Positions 54,779 through 63,573 of a stretch of DNA of 64,000 bases are shown in pieces (positions within the stretch are counted from its first letter, which is position 1; every line of letters starts with the position of its first letter). The position numbers and the translations under genes are program-made. The notes under the pieces were generated by a model. The model was not told where the DNA came from. It saw only the letters and a program-made list of their open reading frames with translations, and did no database searches. This stretch comes from CAYVBJ01 sp964517005 (GTDB taxonomy: Bacteria; Bacteroidota; Rhodothermia; Balneolales; Balneolaceae), in contig CAZFAJ010000005.1 of the NCBI GenBank assembly GCA_964517005.1, positions 1-64,000 of the forward strand, written 5' to 3'.

Positions 54779-55453
54779 TCAGATACTTACTATTTTTTTG
54801 AAATAGATCCACGGCTTGCCGGAGGGTGGCGGTGCTTTAAAATCCATTCTTTTTTTCAGGGTTGGGTGATCCAGGTTGAATCTATATGAAAAAAGGGCGG
54901 GGTTTTCATTTTTCTTCGCCCCATATTTTTGATCTCCGAAAACGGGATATCCTGAATCGGCCATTTGAGCTCTGATTTGATGAGGCCTTCCTGTTTGTAA
55001 ATCGACCTCAAGGAGTGACAGATTTTGTTGCGATTCAATTCTGATATAAGTCAATTGAGCAATTTTGCTGTGCCGGGCCGGCTTGCGTGTAACGGTAACT
55101 TTGTTCCTTTTACTGTCTTTTTGAATATAGCCTTCAAGCAAGGCATTAATGGGAGTAATACCTTCCGCAACAACCAGGTATGTTTTTTTTACTGTCCTGT
55201 TGCGGATCTGTTCACTCAGGCGGCCAGCCGCTTTTGAAGTTTTCGCAAGAACCATTACTCCGCCAACCGGGCGATCAAGCCTGTGAACCAGGCCAAGAAA
55301 AACGTTTCCGGATTTGTGATCTCTTTTTTTAAGAAAATTTTTATAAAAAGTGAGCACATCTTTTGCCGCTGATCCGTCCGGCTGAGAAAGTACGCCCGAA
55401 GGCTTGTTGATAACCAAAAGGTGGTTATCTTCAAATATAATATCTTTATTCAA
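54779..55453 (-). CDS. RluA family pseudouridine synthase
   Basis: RNA-modifying enzyme of 224 residues, converting uridine to pseudouridine in rRNA or tRNA. It has the catalytic motif HRLDRPVGGVMVLAK with nucleophile Asp, plus LVINKPSGVLSQ and GRPHQIRAQMADSGYPV. There is no S4 domain at the N-terminus. RNA target cannot be told from sequence. It is divergent from uvrC. Confidence 0.94.
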   Translation of the reverse strand: MNKDIIFEDNHLLVINKPSGVLSQPDGSAAKDVLTFYKNFLKKRDHKSGNVFLGLVHRLDRPVGGVMVLAKTSKAAGRLSEQIRNRTVKKTYLVVAEGITPINALLEGYIQKDSKRNKVTVTRKPARHSKIAQLTYIRIESQQNLSLLEVDLQTGRPHQIRAQMADSGYPVFGDQKYGAKKNENPALFSYRFNLDHPTLKKRMDFKAPPPSGKPWIYFKKIVSI

Positions 55454-55600
55454 TTGCTGTTCAATAAGATGTAGATTTTAAACAAAATATATATAGAGTT
55501 GATATAAGCGATATACCGCGTAAATGTACAATAATTATTATCTTTCCAAATGAATGAATTTTCATTATAACCCATAGCGCAATAAATATAACATCAGTGA

Positions 55601-57433
55601 ATGGCAATTTCAGTAAAAGAAAAGGTTGAGCATCTTCCCTCACTGCCGGGCGTTTACCAGTTTAAAGACAGCGGTGGTAATCTGCTCTATGTGGGCAAGG
55701 CGAAAAATCTGAGTAAGCGGGTGAGGTCGTACTTCCAGAGTTCCAGATCGCACGACGGAAGGATCAGGCTGATGATTTCCAAAATTGAGGATGTGGAAAT
55801 AATTGTGACTGATTCTGAGGCAGAAGCTCTGATTCTTGAAAACAATCTCATTAAAAAGCATCAGCCAAGATATAATATCATGTACCGGGATGATAAGTCC
55901 TATCCCTATATTTGCATGACGAATGATGACCGCCCGAGGGTGTTTTCAACAAGAACGGTTATCAGGGATGGCAGCAAGTACTTTGGCCCCTATGATCATG
56001 TGGGGCACATGAGACGCATGCTTGAAACCATACGGAAAACATTCGGGCTCTGTACGTGTGCAGTATCCGCAAAAAGTATAGATAAATCGAAAGGAGTTCC
56101 CAAATGGCACTCCTGTTTTGATGATTATCTCAATAATTGTTCAGGCGACTGGAAGATTGAAGAGTATCGGGAAACTATGGACAAGGTTGAAAAAATGCTG
56201 CATGGAAAAACGGAGCATTTGATGAAACTTGTGAGAGAAGAGATGGAAATAGCATCGGATGCACTCGCCTTTGAAGAGGCCGCCCGTCTGCGTGATAGTT
56301 ATGAATCCCTGCACAAATACAATCAGAAAATGAAGATTGTTGCTGACAGAGAAGTAAACCGGGATCTTTTTGCAATGGAGGCAGACAGGGAAATGAAAGA
56401 GGCATGTGGAGTTCTTTTTAAAATCAGGGAGGGTAAACTGATCGGGCGATTCCACCGTTTTATCAAAAATATTGATGATATGCCCGATTCAGCAATCCTG
56501 CAATCTTTTATGGAAGATTATTACACCGGACAATTTGCGGGTGCAATACCCGATGAGGTCTATACAAACCATGATCTTGAAGAGCCGGATCCGCTATCAG
56601 AATATTTGTGGCAGCAGCGGGAAAAAAAAGTACCTTTATACACGCCTAAAATAGGTGAAAAGCGACATTTAATCGAGATGGCTGAATCAAATGCGAAAAT
56701 ACTTCTCAGTGAAAGGAGGCTTGAAAAAGAGAAAGCCGAAAAAGAGAGAATCCCGCATGCGGTAAAGGAGTTGAAAGAGTATTTGAAACTAAACAGGCTT
56801 CCCCGTCGTATCGAATGTTTTGACAATTCAAATATCCAGGGGAGTGATCCGGTTGCAAGCATGGTCTGTTTTGTTGATGCACAACCCAGAAAATCGGAGT
56901 ACAAGCGATTCAATATTAAAGACGTGGAGGGGGCTGATGATTTTGCATCTATGTATGAAGTGGTAAAAAGACGATACAAACGGGTTAAAAATCAAAAATT
57001 GCAGATACCGGATCTTCTGCTTGTGGATGGCGGTAAAGGCCAGCTGAGTGCCGCAATGAACGCTTTGCGGGATATCGGCATGGAGAATGAATTTGATGTT
57101 GCGGGTCTTGCGAAAAGACTTGAGGAGGTATTTTTGCCCGGTAAACAAGATGCAATCATGATTCCCAAGACCTCATCTTCGCTTAAGCTTTTACAAAGAG
57201 TAAGGGATGAAGCACATCGTTTCGCTATTACTTTTCACCGGAAAAAGAGAAATCAACGAACCATCAAAACAGAACTTGTAAGCATACCGGGCATCGGCGA
57301 GAAAAATTCTGTTCAGCTGCTTACTCATTTCGGCTCTGTGAAAAAGATAAAAAGCGCAGATCTGACGACGCTTCAGTCTGTGATTGGGAAAAAGAAAGGA
57401 AAAGATGTTTACGACTACTTCCATGAGGGGTAA
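55601..57433 (+). CDS. uvrC: Excinuclease ABC subunit C
   Basis: Nucleotide-excision repair endonuclease making both incisions, 610 residues. Order: GIY-YIG nuclease (about 11-95, LPGVYQFKDSGGNLLYVGKAKNLSKRV), a UVR motif (about 200-235), the C-terminal RNase H-like nuclease (IECFDNSNIQGSDPVASMV and LLVDGGKGQL) and helix-hairpin-helix motifs at the end (SIPGIGEKNSVQLLTHFGS). Complete and monocistronic. Confidence 0.97.
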   Translation: MAISVKEKVEHLPSLPGVYQFKDSGGNLLYVGKAKNLSKRVRSYFQSSRSHDGRIRLMISKIEDVEIIVTDSEAEALILENNLIKKHQPRYNIMYRDDKSYPYICMTNDDRPRVFSTRTVIRDGSKYFGPYDHVGHMRRMLETIRKTFGLCTCAVSAKSIDKSKGVPKWHSCFDDYLNNCSGDWKIEEYRETMDKVEKMLHGKTEHLMKLVREEMEIASDALAFEEAARLRDSYESLHKYNQKMKIVADREVNRDLFAMEADREMKEACGVLFKIREGKLIGRFHRFIKNIDDMPDSAILQSFMEDYYTGQFAGAIPDEVYTNHDLEEPDPLSEYLWQQREKKVPLYTPKIGEKRHLIEMAESNAKILLSERRLEKEKAEKERIPHAVKELKEYLKLNRLPRRIECFDNSNIQGSDPVASMVCFVDAQPRKSEYKRFNIKDVEGADDFASMYEVVKRRYKRVKNQKLQIPDLLLVDGGKGQLSAAMNALRDIGMENEFDVAGLAKRLEEVFLPGKQDAIMIPKTSSSLKLLQRVRDEAHRFAITFHRKKRNQRTIKTELVSIPGIGEKNSVQLLTHFGSVKKIKSADLTTLQSVIGKKKGKDVYDYFHEG

Positions 57434-57676
57434 AGAAATCGCATGTTTATGTGATACAAAGATTAGAACAAATGTGCTACTCTTTTATTAGACTAAACTA
57501 AGAAGTGATCATCAGTAAAATTATAAGACCTTTTAATAATCAGAATAACATGATGATTTTGATGAGATTGCCGGTGCCAATTACTCTTGATTTGTCATAT
57601 TAAGGAACTTTTAAACCAGTAATACAGTTAATAAACTTGTGAAACATTAGCTGGAAACCATTTATTTTTAGAATCT

Positions 57677-58312
57677 ATGAAATTAAATATAGCCGACCAT
57701 ATTCCTGAAAATTATACTCAATTAAAAGACAGAGAGCTTGTTCGCAAGTACAGAAAGGATAACGACCAGCTTGCGTTCAGAGAACTGATGAACAGGCATC
57801 AGGCCAAAGTCTATTCTTATATCTACAGCATGGTGAATAGCCGTGAAGTTACGAATGACATTTTCCAGGAGACATTTACCAAAGTTATCACCAAGATGGA
57901 TGATACCTACAATGAGCAGGGTAAGTGGATTGCCTGGGTTATGAGAATTGCACACAACGCAACAATTGATTATATAAGAAAACAAAAAAGATTTGTTGAC
58001 GTTAGTAGTAATTATGATAAAGAATCAAACACTGATTTTTATGACCGTCTGCCGGATGAAGATTCTGTCGGACAGCAGGAGCAGCTTGAACTTGATGAAT
58101 CAACATCGAGCCTGCTTAAGCATATTTCTGAATTGCCGGAAGAGCAGAGAACAGTTGTTATGCTGAGGCACTATTATGAAATGCCATTTAAAGAAATTGC
58201 TGAATTAACAGATGTTTCAATAAATACGGCACTAGGACGTATGAGATATGCGTTAATAAATCTGAGGAAGATGTTTGAGGAAGAAAGTGACAAAGAATCA
58301 AAGAAAGTATGA
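57677..58312 (+). CDS. ECF RNA polymerase sigma factor
   Basis: Extracytoplasmic function-type sigma factor of 211 residues. Region 2 (about 30-100) includes the NDIFQETFTKVI and WVMRIAHNATIDYIRKQKR segments that bind core and -10 DNA; region 4 (about 140-200) includes LPEEQRTVVMLRHYYEMPFKEIAELTDVS. The following gene overlaps its stop (ATGA, 58309-58312) and looks like its anti-sigma, so the pair should be co-expressed and stress-responsive. Confidence 0.93.
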   Translation: MKLNIADHIPENYTQLKDRELVRKYRKDNDQLAFRELMNRHQAKVYSYIYSMVNSREVTNDIFQETFTKVITKMDDTYNEQGKWIAWVMRIAHNATIDYIRKQKRFVDVSSNYDKESNTDFYDRLPDEDSVGQQEQLELDESTSSLLKHISELPEEQRTVVMLRHYYEMPFKEIAELTDVSINTALGRMRYALINLRKMFEEESDKESKKV

Positions 58313-58899
58313 ATACAGAAGATACACTCAGTGTTAAGTATATTTATGGAGAATTAGACCCTTCTGAAGAGGTAATTTTTGAGAGGGAAATTAGTGAGAG
58401 CGAAGATTTAATGATTGAGGTGGAGTCAATGCGCGAAACGCGAAAGAGACTTGAAAAGCTTCCGCTGATCAATCCTCCATCTGAACTCTCTGAAAATGTT
58501 TTGAATTTCCTAGAAAAAAAAAATGAGAAAACCGGACAAAAACAGGCATATATCTACCTCTCCGTCGCAGCTTCAATACTGGTAGCACTATTTTCAGGAG
58601 GATATCTTTTCGTAGCCGATTCTGCTGAAAACCAGAAGATGGAATCTGCTGTTTCTGAAGCCTCGGGTGGTAGTTCTGCAATTCTTAATTACAGCAATGA
58701 AAAGCCGGATCTGCGGCCTGCTTCTCCCTGGATTGACAAGAATGATATCATTTACATGAATGATTTATACAATCTGCAAACGGGTAAAGCTGAAAATTCC
58801 GTTTTTAAAAACAGTTTTGAAAAACTTACACCTGTTGACAGATTTCAACAAAATTTTGATGTAAACAGAGATTTTCAGCTTACCGGATCACGAAATTAG
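58309..58899 (+). CDS. Anti-sigma factor-like membrane protein
   Basis: Protein of 196 residues with a short cytoplasmic helical domain (about 1-70; YIYGELDPSEEVIFEREISESEDL), one membrane helix (about 81-103) and an extracytoplasmic tail. The arrangement and coupling to the sigma gene just upstream point to an anti-sigma factor that holds the sigma at the membrane. No zinc-binding HxxxCxxC motif is seen. It ends 209 bp before parA. Confidence 0.82.
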   Translation: MNTEDTLSVKYIYGELDPSEEVIFEREISESEDLMIEVESMRETRKRLEKLPLINPPSELSENVLNFLEKKNEKTGQKQAYIYLSVAASILVALFSGGYLFVADSAENQKMESAVSEASGGSSAILNYSNEKPDLRPASPWIDKNDIIYMNDLYNLQTGKAENSVFKNSFEKLTPVDRFQQNFDVNRDFQLTGSRN

Positions 58900-59039
58900 C
58901 AACTCACTTTCCCGGAACCGGATATTTGTTGTGCATTGTGGAATACTTCTTGCAATGATTTGTATATAAACTACATAAATCAATTGTTATGCAAGTAAAT
59001 ACACAAAACACCGAGAAAGTGTTTATGTGAATAACTAAT

Positions 59040-59071
59040 TTTGGTTCGCTTCATCGGGCGGGTTATATTCT
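59040..59071 (+). promoter_or_regulatory. Candidate Bacteroidota-type promoter for parAB
   Basis: TTTG (59040-59043) and TATATTCT (59064-59071) are 20 bases apart, close to the TTTG / TAnnTTTG pattern. The parA ATG lies 38 bases further down, a normal leader length. Confidence 0.4.
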
Positions 59072-59108
59072 AATCAAACAAAAAATATCAACAGGCTAAT
59101 ATCAGTGA

Positions 59109-59906
59109 ATGGGTAAAGTTATTTCCATAGCTAATCAGAAAGGCGGAGTTGGCAAAACAACCACAGCTATAAATTTGGCAGCCAGCCTTGCTGCAATTGA
59201 ACATCCTACCTTATTAATTGACATCGACCCGCAAAGCAACTCCACAAGCGGACTTGGGATAGAGTCAAGGAATGTAGAAAGTTCAATTTATGAGGTAATG
59301 GTAGGCGGAGTTGAAGTGGAAGAGGCTGTGCTGGAAACAGAGCTGCCATTTTTAGACCTGGTTCCCTCGCATATTAACCTGGTCGGTGCAGAGATCGAAA
59401 TGGTGGACAGGAACCAAAGAGAACGTATTTTGAAAAAGGCTATTGATCAGATCAGATCAAAATATGATTTTATCATTATCGATTGTCCGCCATCATTAGG
59501 TCTGCTTACAATCAATTCACTTACTGCCTCAAATTCTGTTTTAATACCGGTGCAATGTGAGTATTTTGCACTCGAAGGTTTGGGTCAGCTCCTGAACACC
59601 ATTAAAATTGTACGCCAGCACCTGAACACAGCGCTTGAAATAGAGGGAGTTGTGTTAACGATGTATGATACAAGAACCAGATTATCGAACCAGGTAGCTG
59701 CAGAGGTGAAAAAATATTTTGATGATCGCGTTTTTTCTACCGTAATTGCCAGAAATGTTCGCCTTGCGGAAGCGCCAAGTTTTGGTAAACCAGCTCTTTT
59801 GTATGAATCGACAAGTGTGGGAGCAAAGAATTACCTGGCCCTTGCACGGGAAATAATTAAAAGAAACCGGAAGTTATTCAAAAACAGTCCGGTTCTTGCC
59901 AAATAG
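59109..59906 (+). CDS. parA: Chromosome partitioning ATPase ParA
   Basis: Soj/ParA-type Walker ATPase of 265 residues that drives origin segregation with ParB. The deviant Walker A motif KGGVGKTTTAINLA, Walker B IIIDCPPSLG and the GLGQLLNTI region are intact. It has no N-terminal DNA-binding extension, so it is the chromosomal type. It lies 21 bp upstream of parB. Confidence 0.97.
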   Translation: MGKVISIANQKGGVGKTTTAINLAASLAAIEHPTLLIDIDPQSNSTSGLGIESRNVESSIYEVMVGGVEVEEAVLETELPFLDLVPSHINLVGAEIEMVDRNQRERILKKAIDQIRSKYDFIIIDCPPSLGLLTINSLTASNSVLIPVQCEYFALEGLGQLLNTIKIVRQHLNTALEIEGVVLTMYDTRTRLSNQVAAEVKKYFDDRVFSTVIARNVRLAEAPSFGKPALLYESTSVGAKNYLALAREIIKRNRKLFKNSPVLAK

Positions 59907-59927
59907 CAGAGTAGATTATAGAATATC

Positions 59928-60845
59928 ATGGCCAAAAAAGTTTTAGGACGGGGACTGGGAGCCTTTTTCCCGGAATATTCGGATGAATCTGATGAAAAAG
60001 CTGCCGGAGGCCCGAAAACCAAAACCGCGATACCCATTGAGCCTGCCGAACGTGTAAACCAGGTTTTAAATATTCCGGTTAATCATATTCGCCCTAACCC
60101 GCATCAGCCGCGTTCAGATTTTAATGAAGAATCTTTAGAAGAGCTGGCTTCTTCCATAAAAAGTCATGGACTTATTCAGCCGGTTACAGTCAGGTATATT
60201 GGAGAGCGACGGTTTGAATTAATCAGCGGCGAAAGAAGGCTGAGGGCAAGCAAACTTGCAGGTATCGATGAAATTCCCGCCTATGTACGTGAAGCTGATG
60301 ATGAACAGATCATTGCTTTTGCGTTAATTGAAAACATTCAGCGCGAACAGCTTAACCCGCTTGAAGTGGCTATAGGCTATCAGCGATTGATGGAAGAGTG
60401 TGAGTACAGCCAGGCACAGGTAGCCGACCGCATTGGTAAAAACAGAAGTACTGTTGCCAATATGCTGAGGTTGCTTCAGCTTCCCGATTTTATTCAGACG
60501 GCTCTCCGGGATGAAAAAATTACAACCGGACACGCCCGTGCTCTCATTAATATCAAAGATGAGAATGACAAGAAAAAGATATTAAAAAAAATTCTGGATC
60601 AGGACCTGTCTGTCCGGCAGGTGGAAGACCTTGTGAGATCTATTGATAAAAAAAACGAACAGAAGAAAAAAAAGGCACGGGAAGAGAAAGCAGATCCGTT
60701 TATTGATGAGATAACAGGCAGATTGCGCCAGAAATTGAGTACCAAAGTTAATATCAGGCAGAAAGGAAAAGGCGGAGAAATCCGGATTGAATTTTATTCA
60801 GATGATGAACTCGACAGGCTCCTTCAGATATTTGACAGCGTTTAA
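59928..60845 (+). CDS. parB: Chromosome partitioning protein ParB
   Basis: CTP-dependent DNA clamp of 305 residues binding parS. Order: N-terminal disordered basic segment, the ParB/Srx domain (about 45-135) with the CTP motif SGERRLRAS and NPHQPRSDF, a helix-turn-helix (about 150-200; SQAQVADRIGKNRSTVANMLRLLQLP) and a C-terminal dimer domain. Operon with parA. A consensus parS was not seen in the window. The DUF5683 gene overlaps its last bases. Confidence 0.96.
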   Translation: MAKKVLGRGLGAFFPEYSDESDEKAAGGPKTKTAIPIEPAERVNQVLNIPVNHIRPNPHQPRSDFNEESLEELASSIKSHGLIQPVTVRYIGERRFELISGERRLRASKLAGIDEIPAYVREADDEQIIAFALIENIQREQLNPLEVAIGYQRLMEECEYSQAQVADRIGKNRSTVANMLRLLQLPDFIQTALRDEKITTGHARALINIKDENDKKKILKKILDQDLSVRQVEDLVRSIDKKNEQKKKKAREEKADPFIDEITGRLRQKLSTKVNIRQKGKGGEIRIEFYSDDELDRLLQIFDSV

Positions 60846-61485
60846 GAAAATATCGCCCTTGTTGATTTTACTATTCATACCATTTGAATTAGTTGCTCAA
60901 AATAATTTTGTTGAAAATGATTTTTCGCTGCTGCGAAGCAGACAAATTCATGCAGAGGCAAACAGTTTCAGCAGACCAGGGGCTCTGCTTCAGGAATCGC
61001 AGGCAAAAGATGAATTTCCAAAACCGGGTTCTGTTTTATTAAAATCAGTCATGATCCCCGGATGGGGACAAGTTGTAAACGGGCAGGCCTGGAAAGTACC
61101 GATAGTCTACGGTTTATTAACCGGCTCTGTGCTATATACGCGGTATCTGACGAAGCAATATCACGATTACAGGGCTGCTTTCTTCAATAGTTCGAGGGGA
61201 GAGGATTCCGATTTTCGTTTTGGTGAAACACCTCCGGAGCTTCAGGGGCTCAATGCCGAGCAACTGCGTTCGCAGCGAGACAGTTTTCGCAATCAACGAG
61301 ATTTTGCATATGTGATTATCGGCCTGGCTTATGGCTTGAATGTATTGGATGCATATGTATTTGCACACATGAAATCGTTTGACGTGTCTGATGACTTGTC
61401 TGCAACTGCCTCGGTTCGTCCAGATTTGATCGATGGCCGATCAGCCGGTATGACTATATCGTTTACCTTTGAATCAAAAAAATAA
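60832..61485 (+). CDS. DUF5683 domain membrane protein
   Basis: Protein of 217 residues from TTG 60832, chosen because it starts directly at a signal peptide (MTAFKKISPLLILLFIPFELVAQ); upstream ATGs at 60802 and 60805 would put it further inside parB. The DUF5683 core has SVMIPGWGQVVNGQAWKVPIVYG and two hydrophobic helices. It overlaps the parB stop by 14 bases. Members follow parAB frequently in Bacteroidota, but their role is not known. Confidence 0.82.
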   Translation: MTAFKKISPLLILLFIPFELVAQNNFVENDFSLLRSRQIHAEANSFSRPGALLQESQAKDEFPKPGSVLLKSVMIPGWGQVVNGQAWKVPIVYGLLTGSVLYTRYLTKQYHDYRAAFFNSSRGEDSDFRFGETPPELQGLNAEQLRSQRDSFRNQRDFAYVIIGLAYGLNVLDAYVFAHMKSFDVSDDLSATASVRPDLIDGRSAGMTISFTFESKK

Positions 61486-61503
61486 TTAGTAAAAAAGAAT
61501 GAG

Positions 61504-62211
61504 ATGTTAAAATCACCTGAAGAAATGGATTTCCAACAATCCCCGCAGAATTTTGATGAGGGAAACAGCCATGATTTGTGGAGTGTTTTCAAAATTATGG
61601 GAGAATTTGTTGATGGTTATGATAAACTGTTCCGGATCGGGCCTTGCGTTTCAATCTTTGGTTCATCCCGGAGCAGGCCCGGCGATCCCAATTATGAACG
61701 GGCAATAAAAACAGCTGAACTGATTTCCAAAAACGGATTTGGAGTCATTACCGGCGGCGGCCCCGGTATCATGGAAGCTGCCAATAAAGGAGCCATGAAT
61801 GCAGGCGGTAAATCTGTAGGGTTGGGAATAGAACTGCCGCACGAACAGGGTATCAATGAGTATGTACATCCTCAGTATGAAATAAATTTTAAATATTTTT
61901 TCGTGAGAAAAGTGATGTTTGTAAAATATGCTCAGGGATTTATTGTTTTTCCCGGCGGGTTTGGAACTCTTGATGAACTTTTTGAAACATTGACTTTGAT
62001 ACAGACCTTTAAAATTGAGCGTATACCGATTGTTTTGGTTGGAACTGAATATTGGGGCGGGCTTTTGAGGTGGATAAAAGATAAATTATCGGATGGAGAA
62101 CTTATATCAGAGTCTGATATGGATCTCTATTTTCTTACGGATGATCACGAAGAGGCAGTCAAATACGTATGCGATTTTTACAAGCAGAAAAAACCCACAC
62201 CAAATTTTTAA
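61504..62211 (+). CDS. LOG family protein (TIGR00730)
   Basis: Lonely guy-type Rossmann protein of 235 residues. The PGGxGTxxE motif in VFPGGFGTLDELFE and GGGPGIMEAANKGA are conserved. In plants LOG enzymes release cytokinin bases from nucleotides; in bacteria the family acts as nucleotide 5'-monophosphate phosphoribohydrolases with uncertain role. 18 bp after the DUF5683 gene. Confidence 0.93.
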   Translation: MLKSPEEMDFQQSPQNFDEGNSHDLWSVFKIMGEFVDGYDKLFRIGPCVSIFGSSRSRPGDPNYERAIKTAELISKNGFGVITGGGPGIMEAANKGAMNAGGKSVGLGIELPHEQGINEYVHPQYEINFKYFFVRKVMFVKYAQGFIVFPGGFGTLDELFETLTLIQTFKIERIPIVLVGTEYWGGLLRWIKDKLSDGELISESDMDLYFLTDDHEEAVKYVCDFYKQKKPTPNF

Positions 62212-62383
62212 TGGTGATAGATGAAACTTTATCTTGCAGCATGTGTTTAATTATTTAGAATGAATAAACTTAGCATTTACATGAAATATTTGATTTATTA
62301 AAAGAATGATTCAAATACTTATAAAATTTCACTATGTTAGGTGCGTTTAACCAAGCAGTAACCATAAATTCAAGACAAAAATC

Positions 62384-63415
62384 ATGAAATCAATCAAACG
62401 CTTACCATTGTATGTGGCGATGGCATTTTTCCTTTTAGGGGCAAATCAGAATGCAATTGCACAGGATGCAAATGCAGAGGCAATATCAACGTTTAACAAC
62501 GCAATTGAATTAGCTGAAAATAAAGACTATGACAATGCTATCAGTCTTTTTGAAGAAGCTTTACAAATAGCTGAAGAGAATGATCTCTCTGAGATAAAGG
62601 AAAGGGTAGAAAATCAGCTTCCGAAAGTTTATGCATCACGTGCATCTGCAGCTTACTCTGAATATCAAGGTAATAAAGATGTAGCTTCACTGAATGCGGC
62701 AATTCGAAAATTTGAAGAAGCCAATGAGGCTGCAAACCGGTTTGGTGATGATCAGATTGTTGAGCGAACCAGGGGTGTTATTCCGCAGCTCTACTACATC
62801 AAAGGAGTACTGCATTTCAGACAGCAGAACTTTGACGCTTCGGATGAAGCTTTGAATCAGGCTATCCAGCTCAATTCAAATTACGCAATTGCCTACTACC
62901 AGAAGGCGCTTGTGCAAAAACGAAAGAACAGATCAAATATAGATAGTTATCTGCAGTGGATAGACCGCGCAATTCAGGTTGCTGAGCAAGTGGGTGACAA
63001 TTCTACGTTAGAGAGAGCGCAAAATAATGCAACGGATGAACTTGTATACCAGGGCGTTCAGCAGGCTGATCAGAGAAGGTTTGATGCAGCGATTAATTTG
63101 CTGAACAGAGCCTTGCAGTATGAATCCTCTTCCGCCGATGCCCATTACAGGCTTGCAGAAGTTTACAACAAGCGTTCCAACTGGAACAGGGCTACTGAGC
63201 ATGCACTACAAGCACTTCAGTTTGAATCCGGAGGGGTTGTTGACAGAGCCAAAATCTATTTTGAACTGGGAACTGCTTACCAGGGCAGCGGGCAAAAAAC
63301 GCAGGCCTGCAACGCTTTTGAAGAAGCCGCACACGGTGAATTCCGTGATCCGTCTCTTCACAAAATGGAACATGAGCTGAAGTGTGAAGGATATGCATCC
63401 GCGGGCAGGAGATAG
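62384..63415 (+). CDS. Secreted TPR-repeat protein
   Basis: Protein of 343 residues with a signal peptide (about 1-26, cleavage after IAQ) and tetratricopeptide repeats along the rest, such as YDNAISLFEEALQIAEEN and DAHYRLAEVYNKRSNWNRA. Probably a periplasmic or outer-membrane-associated scaffold. Sits alone between the LOG gene (172 bp before) and a strong terminator. Confidence 0.85.
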   Translation: MKSIKRLPLYVAMAFFLLGANQNAIAQDANAEAISTFNNAIELAENKDYDNAISLFEEALQIAEENDLSEIKERVENQLPKVYASRASAAYSEYQGNKDVASLNAAIRKFEEANEAANRFGDDQIVERTRGVIPQLYYIKGVLHFRQQNFDASDEALNQAIQLNSNYAIAYYQKALVQKRKNRSNIDSYLQWIDRAIQVAEQVGDNSTLERAQNNATDELVYQGVQQADQRRFDAAINLLNRALQYESSSADAHYRLAEVYNKRSNWNRATEHALQALQFESGGVVDRAKIYFELGTAYQGSGQKTQACNAFEEAAHGEFRDPSLHKMEHELKCEGYASAGRR

Positions 63416-63464
63416 TGATACTCCGCTTTATTGGTGACTGATTGATTTCTTCATTTTTACTGAG

Positions 63465-63491
63465 AAGCCCTCAAATTGAGGGCTTTTTTTA
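63465..63491 (+). terminator. Rho-independent terminator after the TPR gene
   Basis: Near-perfect stem AAGCCCTCAA with TTGAGGGCTT, one-base loop region, then a run of T. It separates the TPR gene from transketolase. Confidence 0.9.
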
Positions 63492-63524
63492 TTTCTGTAA
63501 CTTTTTTAAGGCGCGGCAGTTGCC

Positions 63525-63532
63525 TATCTTTG
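63525..63532 (+). promoter_or_regulatory. Bacteroidota -7 promoter element for transketolase
   Basis: TATCTTTG is an exact match to TAnnTTTG, followed by CA as is typical. It lies 41 bases before the transketolase ATG and just after a terminator, so a transcript start is expected here. No clear TTTG -33 box is seen; a T-rich run is at the right distance. Confidence 0.6.
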
Positions 63533-63573
63533 CAGATGTTAAAAAAGTAATCCGAATCATTTAAACAGACCGA

